Source: Pectinophora gossypiella (lineage: Eukaryota; Arthropoda; Insecta; Lepidoptera; Gelechiidae). Taken from it: a stretch of DNA of 64,000 nt. The notes below the pieces were generated by a model. It had not been told where the DNA came from. It searched no databases and was given only the letters and a program-made list of their open reading frames with translations. A program made the translations under genes and the position numbers. Positions 42,864-51,715 of the stretch are shown piece by piece. The stretch lies in the NCBI RefSeq assembly GCF_024362695.1, contig NW_026063254.1, forward strand, positions 62,001 through 126,000, in the 5' to 3' direction. The first letter of the stretch is position 1, and each line of letters starts with the position of its first letter.

Positions 42864-43104
42864 TGTTGGGTTGATGGTGTTTCTTGCACGAATTACAGTG
42901 TATTTCGGAAATTAAACCACTTGTTATCACGTTGCGTTGTTTTATTTACGAGAGCTTGTCACAGAATTGTCATAGACAAAAAATATTTTTTACTTTTTAA
43001 TTTGATATAATACTAAGGTAAGGTGGGGTATGTTTGTCGGTATGAATTTAATTTTACTTTATTTATTTATTATATTTTTACAATATTAGCTTTAAGCAAG
43101 AACA
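42864..43104 (-). repeat. 5' LTR of BEL element
   Basis: 241 bp, ends in AAGCAAGAACA and is followed by the AACTG duplication. Confidence 0.93.
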
Positions 43105-43931
43105 AACTGGATATTGCAAAATTCCCACGGGAACGTGAGTTAGCGGGAAAAAACATTTGTATGATAAAATCTAAACCGCGTAAGATAGATGTTTTCAATC
43201 TAGCATGCATGCTACGAATAAAAGCATGCATTCATACCTTAGTAAATATAAATTTTAGTTATGGCTGTATTTTGAAAAATGGGAATTGGCGGGTAAAAAA
43301 AATTGTATGAAAAAATCTAAACTGCATAAGTTAGATGCTTGAAATTTGACATGCATATATTATATACCTTAGTGAATGCAAAGTTAAAAATTTCCCTGGG
43401 AACGGGAAGCGAGTTAGAGGCTTGAAATTTATAGCTCGCGGTAGTGGCAACCAAGAAACGTTGCGGCCGCGGCGGCGTTTGTGGGGCGGCGACAGCGGTG
43501 GCGAGGCGCGGAGGGGGGGGATACCCGAGTGAGCAACCGGAACGCGGCAGATGCGTGAGGGCAGACGTCGTTGATGGTCGTGTCAAATATTGAATTTTGC
43601 GGGCGGACTTTTCACTATTCTTGGATGGTTCAAATCTTTCGTAGGTAGTTTTCTGTTGAATTTTCCAGGCGGACGTTTCACGGCGTATTTCTGTTGTAAT
43701 TTTTAAATTTTGTTTAAATTTTCGAAACTGATCGTATTTTCCTAAAATATCAAACCAAATCATAAACTAATAATCTAGAAATTAATAACAATTCATTATT
43801 TAACTGAGCTACTTATACTGTAACCTCATTTAAAAATAAAAAAATTAAGCATTTTTTAACCTTTCTCCCACACACACAAAGTTCTTTCTTTTATAACACG
43901 CCACGCGGACGGAGTCGCGGGCAAAAGCTAG
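43105..43931 (+). mobile_element. Helitron fragment, right of BEL insertion, with 3' end
   Basis: Continues the Helitron from 37977 and ends in the GC hairpin and CAAAAGCTAG|T at 43931/43932. It carries a GC-rich patch at about 43430-43560 absent from the other copies; its open frame (43317-43763 minus) has no recognisable domain. The 3' end abuts the piggyBac 3' flank. Confidence 0.85.
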
Positions 43932-43976
43932 TCAATAATATGAAAAGGAGATCAAATTGTTTCTTCATATAATACT

Positions 43977-44222
43977 TCAAGATTGGCTATGCCATTCCTG
44001 AAAGCAAATAGCGCATAATGCTGGCTTATCTTGACAGCCCTGGCATCTAAGACTTGTTTCTCTTCTTATTTTCTTTTTAGAGCACATCTTACACCTCATG
44101 TAGTATGTTGTTTTACTTGAGTTAGCTCTTGTAGGAATCTTTTTTGGCCAATGACCGAAATTTCCAGTGTTTTCATTACGGGCACATGCTGATGGCAGAA
44201 ACTCCTTTCTCTCTTTTAGACG
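43977..44222 (-). pseudogene. piggyBac-like transposase, C-terminal Cys-rich domain
   Basis: On the minus strand, an open frame of about 80 codons starts at the target duplication (Arg-Leu-Lys-Glu...) and ends at TGA (43977-43979). It has the Cys/His pattern of a piggyBac C-terminal zinc-binding domain: RCKMC, RCQGC, LCAICF and a final H. Codon phase at the duplication CGTCT matches exactly the broken end of the transposase at 32971, so both are pieces of one gene, now about 11 kb apart and on opposite strands. Confidence 0.88.
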
Positions 44223-44359
44223 TATTAAGTCTTTGAGTTGTTTATTAAATAAATACTCAAAATTATGAATTCGACATGTTTATTGTGTGAGCTCACAGTC
44301 AGTAACAAATTACCCTCGAATTAGTGATAGAATGTAAATAAATCATTTTAGTACTACCT
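44223..44359 (-). repeat. Partial 3' LTR of Gypsy-like element
   Basis: Minus-strand copy of 32972-33129 lacking its first bases, where the errantivirus LTR begins at 44360. It is bounded on its other side by the AGACG (CGTCT) duplication in the piggyBac frame. Confidence 0.8.
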
Positions 44360-44636
44360 AGTTATGCCACCCCTAGCCCGAAGAACGGTGACAGTGCATG
44401 CTGCCTAGAACAGCATGTCAGCACATTCTGTAGACAGACCACCGCGGTGGCCTGACTCCCACGCTTTCCTCTTAGATTTAGCTAGAACTTTAAGTTAGCA
44501 TTAAAATCATTCATGTAGCGCATCCGACTCTGTGCACATGTCTCGCCGTACTTTAAGTTTTTATTTTAATATACATTTAACTAATTCAAATTCATTAGTT
44601 TCTTTTTTAAAAATAGTGTCCCGCGCTCCCGAAACT
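44360..44636 (+). repeat. Errantivirus 5' LTR
   Basis: About 277 bp from AGTTATGCCACC to CCCGAAACT, followed after TGAC by the primer site. AGT/ACT ends are characteristic of errantiviruses. Boundaries are inferred without a second LTR; the left end is confirmed by the break in the Gypsy LTR. Confidence 0.75.
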
Positions 44637-44640
44637 TGAC

Positions 44641-44658
44641 TGGCGCAGCCGGTAGGAT
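44641..44658 (+). other. Errantivirus primer-binding site
   Basis: TGGCGCAGCCGGTAGGAT, one base different from the tRNA-Ser type site TGGCGCAGTCGGTAGGAT known in gypsy-group errantiviruses. Confidence 0.8.
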
Positions 44659-45107
44659 CCGTGTCGTTACCGTGCGTGTGCTGCTTATAGGGCTCGAACT
44701 CGCCCTACATGCGGTTTTTGGACTCAATATCGTCGTGTGTAAAAACTGTACCAGTGCAGTAAAGCGTCGGACCGGATCCTGCGAACCAAATAAATTTTGT
44801 CACACTTACGGGACACACTGAGTGTTCTAAGGCGACAGGACACTAAGGACATGGAAGCAGCCGGGGGTTGGTGAGTACGACTTTTCGCCTTCCTTCGCTT
44901 ATCCTTGTTCCAATATTAATCTGAGATCGGACTTCTCTCAGTGATACGTACTCTGATTATTTTTTTTGTTACTAAAAATATAGAACTCAAAATCGTTCTT
45001 ATTTTATATTTAAATAGTTACATTAATTACATTAAGATTATAGATAAGGTGTGTGCATGCTAGATTTAAGATTTTGTGTGATATAATTGATTTGATTGTG
45101 TTTTAAA

Positions 45108-46418
45108 ATGGCGGAGGTCAATTTGATTCCGAGTGAATTTTCAAAAATTATACCCCTATTTAACGGAGACAAAAGACACCTGAATTTATTTATTCGTAAG
45201 TGCGAATATGTTATTGAAAAATTTAGAGGGAGCGATGCTCAGAATGCTTATATTATGCATACCATTACCAGCCGTCTTACTGATAATGCAGCGGCCCTTA
45301 TCAGTGAGCGAGAGGACATCCGTACATGGGATGAATTCAAAACGCTATTGATTCAGCATTTCGGTGATCCTAGAACCGAAGAGAGTATAGCTATGCAATT
45401 AGAAGGTTTAAAAATTAAACCAAACCAATCCTATCATGAATTTTGTAACCATGTTCAATCGATTAGAGCAAACCTTATAGCTAAAGTTAATATAATAGAT
45501 AACGAGAATATGCGGCAAAGCAAAATCAAGATTTACAACAGATTAGCTTTAAATGTTTTTCTATTTAACTTGCCCGAGGAGATGCTACGCATTGTCCGAT
45601 TAAAATCACCTGAAACATTAGAGGACGCCCTAAGTGTAGTGCTCGAGGAAGTGGATTTCCACGAACAATATCAGCGTAAAAATAAAACGAATAAGCCTCA
45701 AGTACCAGCAGTGCCCTTTAAATTTCCTTCTAATATATCTCATCCAAATATCGCTCAAAACCAAGGATTTGCTAAATACATAGGAAACATTCCTAACAAT
45801 ACTCAAACCAATTTCAAGTTTGGTATACCTGTTAACCGACAGTTCGGACCCCCTCAACAAAGTAACCAGCAGTTTGGCTATCGACCAAACTTACAAAATC
45901 AATATCAGCAGTTTGGTTACCGACCAAACCTACAGCAAAACAACCAACAATTTGGTTATCGCCCTATCCAACCCACCCCCTTTGGGTATAGACCACCTCA
46001 AGGCCTACAACAACTACCAGCGATGCGGCCCCAGCAGTTTGGACAGCAACAAACTATTAGACCTCCACAGCCAAATTTTTATTCCAAAAATTTTACTAAT
46101 GATGTTTCCATGCGTACCGCTCCACAAAAAACAGGCCAAGGTTTTCGTGTAAATGAAACAGAATTATACAATGAGCATCCGATCGAATGTTTTGATCAAG
46201 ACACTTACACGGAGAGTTATCCCAGCCAGGCGGATCATTATCCGTATGCCTTCGATACGTATGAATGCGATGCGCCCACGCAAGACTACTCTTATCAATG
46301 CAACGATAAGGCGGAGCCACTAGATACGACTCGTACTCTCCATGGAGCGGAGGAGTTAAACGAGCAGCATGTTGAAAATTTTTACATACGGGCCTCAGTA
46401 GGGAAAGACAAATTATAG
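45108..46418 (+). CDS. Errantivirus gag
   Basis: I choose the ATG at 45108 (MAEVNLIPSEF) over the upstream in-frame ATG because it has better context (AAAATGG). The capsid-like region (about 1-200) is followed by a Gln/Asn/Pro-rich segment with five QFGYRP repeats (about 245-300) and an acidic end. No Cys-His knuckle is present, as in many errantiviruses. It overlaps pol: the pol frame (-1) is open from upstream of 46418, with a T5 run at 46379-46383 as a possible slip site. The reading frame is intact. Confidence 0.85.
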   Translation: MAEVNLIPSEFSKIIPLFNGDKRHLNLFIRKCEYVIEKFRGSDAQNAYIMHTITSRLTDNAAALISEREDIRTWDEFKTLLIQHFGDPRTEESIAMQLEGLKIKPNQSYHEFCNHVQSIRANLIAKVNIIDNENMRQSKIKIYNRLALNVFLFNLPEEMLRIVRLKSPETLEDALSVVLEEVDFHEQYQRKNKTNKPQVPAVPFKFPSNISHPNIAQNQGFAKYIGNIPNNTQTNFKFGIPVNRQFGPPQQSNQQFGYRPNLQNQYQQFGYRPNLQQNNQQFGYRPIQPTPFGYRPPQGLQQLPAMRPQQFGQQQTIRPPQPNFYSKNFTNDVSMRTAPQKTGQGFRVNETELYNEHPIECFDQDTYTESYPSQADHYPYAFDTYECDAPTQDYSYQCNDKAEPLDTTRTLHGAEELNEQHVENFYIRASVGKDKL

Positions 46419-46483
46419 AAATAAATTGTGACGTCAAATTAAAATTACCGTACATTTATTTACCGGAAATTAACGCAAAGCTT

Positions 46484-49400
46484 ATGATCGACACCGGTAG
46501 CACCCGTTCGTTCTTAAGCCCTCAAAAGGCCTACCAGTACTTTTTGCCACTAGTTATTCACGAACCGTTTGAAGTCGTAAGCACGCATGCCAGCTCAAGA
46601 CATAATGAGGTTATTCATATTCCCCTAACACCAACTTTTAATACCACTGACCTTCATAAATTTTATCTGTATGAAGTAGACCCGAGATATGACGGCCTAA
46701 TTGGTAATGACTTATTGACAAAAATTGAAGCCATTATTGACCTTAAAAATGCAGTACTGAAAACGAAAACCACGGACATCCCTATTGTTCACAATTTTAC
46801 CGAGTACGTAATAAATCTTCCCCCACGAGCTGAAATGAGAGTAAAAGTGCCTACTGACTTATACTCAGGGCAAGCCATTTTAAATCATACAAAATTTTGT
46901 GATGGTGTGCGAATGCCTGATGCTCTAGTAACCTGCAACAAGGGTTACGCCACCACGGTTATTCAGAACACCTTAGAAAAGGGAATTGACATTGTTGTAA
47001 CAGCCCCATTTCCGACAGCAGAATATAAAACAATTGATAATGACGTAAATTTTACAAGCGACGAGACACGCACCAGTGACATTTACTATGACAGCATACT
47101 TTTACAAAATTTGACAAAACTAAGACTGGACCATATGAGTACTGAAGAACGTGACTGTATTGTTCGTCTATGCAAAGAATATAAAGATATATTCTACAGC
47201 GATCAACTGCCACTGTCATTTTCTAGTCAAGTTAAGCACTTTATACGTACAAAAAATGAAGACCCAGTTTATACAAGACCTTATAGACAACCTCCTTTCC
47301 AATCTGAAGAAATTAAAAGACAAGTTGAAAAACTTTTACAGGACAATGTTATACGCGAATCCCACTCTCCTTGGAGTTCCCCGGTACATTTAGTGCCCAA
47401 AAAACGAGACGCCTCAGGTGAGATAAAATATAGGATGGTTATAGACTACAGACGTTTAAATGACTTGACAGTCGATGACAAATACCCCTTGCCGAATATA
47501 AACGATATCTTTGACAAACTTGGAAAGAGTTCTTACTTCACTACACTAGATCTTGCTAGTGGGTACCACCAGATTGAAGTGAATGAGGAGGACAGGCAAA
47601 AAACAGCTTTCAGTACGCAATTTGGCCACTATGAGTTCCTCCGCATGCCTTTTGGACTTAAAACCGCTCCAGCAACTTTTCAAAGAGCAATGGACAATGT
47701 GTTACGCGGGTTACAAGGCATCCATTGTTTGGTGTATTTGAATGATATAATTATATTTTCGGCCAGCTTACAGGAACACTTGGACAAATTACGAACTGTA
47801 TTTGACAGACTGCGAAAGACTAATCTCAAGGTTCAGCTCGATAAATCTGAGTTCCTGAGAAAAGAAGTGCTTTATTTGGGACATACTATAACAAAAGACG
47901 GACTAAGACCCAATAATGATAAAATCACAGCAATTCAAAATTATCCTCTCCCCAAAACGACCACTGAAATCAAAAGCTTTTTAGGCTTAGTGGGATACTA
48001 TCGACGATTTATTAAAGACTTTGCAAAATTGACACAACCATTAACAGCGTGTTTAAAAAAGCGAAACAGAATTACAATTGATCAGAAATATATTGAAGCT
48101 TTCGAGAAATGTAAAGAGCTCCTTACGAGTGCACCTTTGTTACAGTTTCCAGATCCTACTAAACCGTACATACTTACGACAGACGCTTCTGCAGTAGCTT
48201 TAGGCGCTGTACTTTCACAGGGCCCCATAGGACAAGACCAACCTATTGCGTACGCTAGTAGAACATTAAGCGACACTGAAACACGATACAGCACAATAGA
48301 GCGAGAGCTACTAGCCATAATTTGGGCCGTAAAACATTTTAGGCCATATCTTTATGGTCATAAATTTCGTATTTATACAGACCATAGACCACTTGCATGG
48401 CTCTATTCACTTAAAGATCCGAATAGCAAGTTGACTCGCTGGAGACTACGACTCCAAGAGTACGACTTTGAGGTTATCCATAAGAGCGGAAAGCAAAACA
48501 CAAACGCTGATGCTCTCTCTCGCATAAAGATTAATGCTTTAGACTCTGACGATGACAATGACCGAGAATCCATGGTGGTTAACGTTGACGATGACCTAAA
48601 ATCATTTATGAAAGAAATTGATGACAGAGTGGCTCAGTTAGGAAAAGAAAAGGATAATTCTGGCACCATAACTATTTCTGACTCATCGGCTACTATGACA
48701 ATATCCGACATTGAAGAAATGGACTATCCTATTGTCTCTGACAAAAGTTCAACTGAAACAGCTCATTCGGGAACAGAACTCGAATCCCATGGTATTCCTA
48801 TTCTACACGAGGCGATTGATACAAAGCTAAACCAAATTTTAGTCTACCAGTGGTTTAGGAACGAACTCCAAGTAAAAAATCTGTCTAACAAAAAGCAAAA
48901 AATTTTAGAAATCTTTTTACCCACAAACAATGACGAGTTAATAAAGAAATTTCTGAAGGAATACATCAGGCCAAATATTAAATATTTCATTTACTTTGAA
49001 AAGGAGACACACAGAAGGAATTTTTCGAAAATTATTATAGAATTGTTCAAGAAGGGATCGGTTGACTTCTATGAATGCACTGAAAGAGTGATTTATGTGG
49101 AAGATGAGAGAGAACAGAGAGCAATCATCGCCAAATACCATGAAGGAGCAACGTGCCATCGTGGTATCAAAGAAACTGCAGTCCGGATACGAAGAAACTA
49201 CTATTGGGAAAATATGATGGAGATAACAGCAGCAGTCATCAACGCTTGCGAAGCGTGCAGGAAAATGAAATATGATAGAAAGCCTCTTAAACCCGTATTA
49301 CAACTTACGCAGACTCAAAATTCGCCATTTCAAGAGCTATTTATAGACCTTTTCTGTATTGAAGGAGTCTACTACCTAACACTTGTTGATGCTTTTAGTA

Positions 49401-50173
49401 GATTAGGTCAAGCGATCGAAATATCAAATCGTTCCACTCCCGAAGTTGTACGTGCTCTAATGAAGTATTTTACCTTTTATGGAATTCCAAAAAAAATATC
49501 TAGTGATCCAGGGACTGAATTTAATAACGAGTTAATGAAAGAGTTTATGGCCCTACATAAAATTGAACTTCACATTACTACGCCAAACAATCCAAATTCG
49601 ACAGGCATAGTAGAACATTCGACCTTAATAGAAATTTACCGTCTTGCCAAATATGACCAAAAATATACTGATGCAGCCTCCATAATGACTTATTCTATTC
49701 TAGCTTATAATAACACCATTCATTCTACGACAGGCCTCGCACCCTTTGAAATAGTTTTCGGTCTCACCAGTGTTAATCAGGCGTTTGATATAAATTTTGA
49801 AAAAACATATACCCAACAATTGCTAAAAGATCATCACAAGCGCATGAAATATTTATACAATTGCATTAGTAAGGACATGTTAGAAAAGAAGGAAAAAATT
49901 AGGAAACAGAAAGGTGGCGAAGCTGTACCAAATTTAGAAGTAGGCGACATTATATTCAGTAAAGATATTAACACACGAAAAAGTAAAGATAAGGCCCGGT
50001 ATCAAAAGGTAAAGGTAATAGGTCCAACAGATAGAAATGTCGTACCCGTACAAAGAGGCGCCAAGGAAACAAGGATTCCAATTAAAAATGTTAAACGTCC
50101 TCCACAGGTGGTGCTTAAGCCTGATGGTTCTGTACCTTCAGATGAGCCACAGCCTTCAACTTCAAAACATTAA
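46484..50173 (+). CDS. Errantivirus pol (protease-RT-RNase H-integrase)
   Basis: A 1229-codon clean frame in -1 phase to gag; translation probably enters by frameshift before the listed ATG. The protease has MIDTGSTRSFL at the start. The RT has the PYRQPPFQSEEI region, YRMVIDYRRLND and FGLKTAPATFQRAMD, but the catalytic box reads YLND (about residue 418) where YLDD is expected. RNase H has TTDASAVALGAVLSQ and a TDHRPLAWL block. The integrase has a H-H-C-C finger (YHEGATCHRGI..CEACRKMK), D (FIDLF), D (SSDPGTEF) and E (GIVEHS). The single Asp-to-Asn change, from one G-to-A substitution at 47741, should abolish polymerase activity. Confidence 0.92.
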   Translation: MIDTGSTRSFLSPQKAYQYFLPLVIHEPFEVVSTHASSRHNEVIHIPLTPTFNTTDLHKFYLYEVDPRYDGLIGNDLLTKIEAIIDLKNAVLKTKTTDIPIVHNFTEYVINLPPRAEMRVKVPTDLYSGQAILNHTKFCDGVRMPDALVTCNKGYATTVIQNTLEKGIDIVVTAPFPTAEYKTIDNDVNFTSDETRTSDIYYDSILLQNLTKLRLDHMSTEERDCIVRLCKEYKDIFYSDQLPLSFSSQVKHFIRTKNEDPVYTRPYRQPPFQSEEIKRQVEKLLQDNVIRESHSPWSSPVHLVPKKRDASGEIKYRMVIDYRRLNDLTVDDKYPLPNINDIFDKLGKSSYFTTLDLASGYHQIEVNEEDRQKTAFSTQFGHYEFLRMPFGLKTAPATFQRAMDNVLRGLQGIHCLVYLNDIIIFSASLQEHLDKLRTVFDRLRKTNLKVQLDKSEFLRKEVLYLGHTITKDGLRPNNDKITAIQNYPLPKTTTEIKSFLGLVGYYRRFIKDFAKLTQPLTACLKKRNRITIDQKYIEAFEKCKELLTSAPLLQFPDPTKPYILTTDASAVALGAVLSQGPIGQDQPIAYASRTLSDTETRYSTIERELLAIIWAVKHFRPYLYGHKFRIYTDHRPLAWLYSLKDPNSKLTRWRLRLQEYDFEVIHKSGKQNTNADALSRIKINALDSDDDNDRESMVVNVDDDLKSFMKEIDDRVAQLGKEKDNSGTITISDSSATMTISDIEEMDYPIVSDKSSTETAHSGTELESHGIPILHEAIDTKLNQILVYQWFRNELQVKNLSNKKQKILEIFLPTNNDELIKKFLKEYIRPNIKYFIYFEKETHRRNFSKIIIELFKKGSVDFYECTERVIYVEDEREQRAIIAKYHEGATCHRGIKETAVRIRRNYYWENMMEITAAVINACEACRKMKYDRKPLKPVLQLTQTQNSPFQELFIDLFCIEGVYYLTLVDAFSRLGQAIEISNRSTPEVVRALMKYFTFYGIPKKISSDPGTEFNNELMKEFMALHKIELHITTPNNPNSTGIVEHSTLIEIYRLAKYDQKYTDAASIMTYSILAYNNTIHSTTGLAPFEIVFGLTSVNQAFDINFEKTYTQQLLKDHHKRMKYLYNCISKDMLEKKEKIRKQKGGEAVPNLEVGDIIFSKDINTRKSKDKARYQKVKVIGPTDRNVVPVQRGAKETRIPIKNVKRPPQVVLKPDGSVPSDEPQPSTSKH

Positions 50174-50923
50174 GGACAACCCCGGGATATTGCCTGTCAA
50201 GTTGGGACAAGCATATCGACAAGAAGATAAATGGACAGTTATTAAAGTTTTAGATTTGAATGATATAAAGGAAACCCTTAAATTTAATGTTAATAAGTTT
50301 TTAGAGTTTGTTAAATTGGTAGATGTTAATAAACCTTTTTCACATGAGTTTTATAATATAAGGTTACACGCGTATGATTTGTATAATATAACCATTAACA
50401 AATTCAGGCAACTTGTTCCGTCTAGCAGATTTAAGAGAGGCATCCTAAACCCTCTTGGTTCTTTAATAAAAGTAGTCACAGGGAATCTAGACCATGAAGA
50501 CGCGATTAAATATGACAAATTGATCTCTGAACTTAAAGGCAATCAAATACATACAGAAAAGAAATTAATTATTGTATTTAAAATGTTAGATGGTTTAATA
50601 AATAGCACCGAGACATTACATAATAATACGTTAATATTAGACGAACGTCTTAAACGTATAGAAAAAATTGTTAAATACATAGCATCGAAAGAAAATAACT
50701 CCGTTTATAATACATATATGTTAAGCTTGTTCAAACTGTTCATTGGAAACTTCAGAACTATATACTTGACTATTAGTGAAATTGAAACTGTTTTAGCCTT
50801 GAGTAAAGTCTCAGTGTTACACCAATCCATCATAAATTCAGATGAGTTTCTCAAAATACTGGAATCTGTAGCCAAGTATGATAATTTAGTATATCCTGTA
50901 AACCTAAATAACTTGATAAAAAA
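50037..50923 (+). pseudogene. Errantivirus env, N-terminal part (F-like)
   Basis: Overlaps the 3' end of pol in another frame; env in this family is normally made from a spliced RNA. After an ectodomain start comes a basic furin-type site RFKR (about residue 131), followed by a Gly-rich fusion-peptide-like stretch and long helices. The Cys-rich part, membrane anchor and tail are missing because a palindrome interrupts the gene at the TTAA at 50924. It cannot give a membrane-anchored protein. It is distinct in sequence from the env of the BEL element. Confidence 0.8.
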
Positions 50924-51669
50924 TTAAGCAAAATTAAAAATTTTGAAAAAAAACCCACGACGGTAAAAATCTCATCGAAAAAGAATAAAATAACTCAAAA
51001 CCCCCGACTTAACCCAATTATTATGTAACGAAATATTATATTAGACTTAAAAATACTTTCTAAAAAAGAGTTGATATCTCGAGACATCGGTAATAGATAT
51101 ACTTAAGTACCTAACAATGAATATGGATGTTTACAGTTTTTTCCTAACGTGTCTGTTTCTCGAAGATATACTTAAATGTAGCGATAATAATTTTACCATA
51201 ATACATAACCGAGGAATATCCGTCGGGGGCTGCCTTTTCTATATGAAATTTCAACAAAAAATTAATCATACTCATAAGTGTATTTTATGTCGTCGTTAAA
51301 CATCTACAATTCTTCAATAATTGTATTCACGTCACTAGAAAAACTTTAGCTGGGTTAATGGCAGCCCCCGACGGATATTCCTCGGTTATGTATTATGGTA
51401 AAATTATTATCGCTACATTTAAGTATATCTTCGAGAAACAGACACGTTAGGAAAAAACTGTAAACATCCATATTCATTGTTAGGTACTTAAGTATATCTA
51501 TTACCGATGTCTCGAGATATCAACTCTTTTTTAGAAAGTATTTTTAAGTCTAATATAATATTTCGTTACATAATAATTGGGTTAAGTCGGGGGTTTTGAG
51601 TTATTTTATTCTTTTTCGATGAGATTTTTACCGTCGTGGGTTTTTTTCAAAATTTTTAATTTTGCTTAA
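50924..51669. repeat. TTAA-bounded palindrome, copy 4 (no SINE)
   Basis: 746 bp, the same arm variants as copy 3. Its left edge is the env frame of the errantivirus. Confidence 0.9.
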
Positions 51670-51715
51670 TTTTATTTCAGACTTTTTAGAGAGCATATAC
51701 GAATTATAATCTATA

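Larger units (their letters stand above)
37978..43104 (-). mobile_element. BEL/Pao retrotransposon with two LTRs, integrase deleted
   Basis: LTRs of 241 bp (37978-38218 and 42864-43104) look identical by eye. The target duplication is AACTG (37973-37977 and 43105-43109). A polypurine tract (TTTTTGGGGGGCGGTA on the minus strand, just right of 38218) and a primer site (42841-42858) are present. A large deletion removes the integrase and C-terminal part. Recent but non-autonomous; inserted in a Helitron. Confidence 0.93.
44360..50923 (+). mobile_element. Errantivirus-type Gypsy element with env, 3' truncated
   Basis: LTR with AGT...ACT ends, a TGGCGCAGCCGG primer site, then gag, pol and an env frame overlapping the pol end. 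The element is cut in env at a TTAA by a foldback palindrome, so the env C-terminus, polypurine tract and 3' LTR are missing. It inserted into the 3' LTR of the older Gypsy element. Confidence 0.9.

Noticed and set aside
43317..43763. A 148-codon minus-strand frame
   Set aside because: It spans Helitron sequence and a GC-rich insert, with no recognisable domain.
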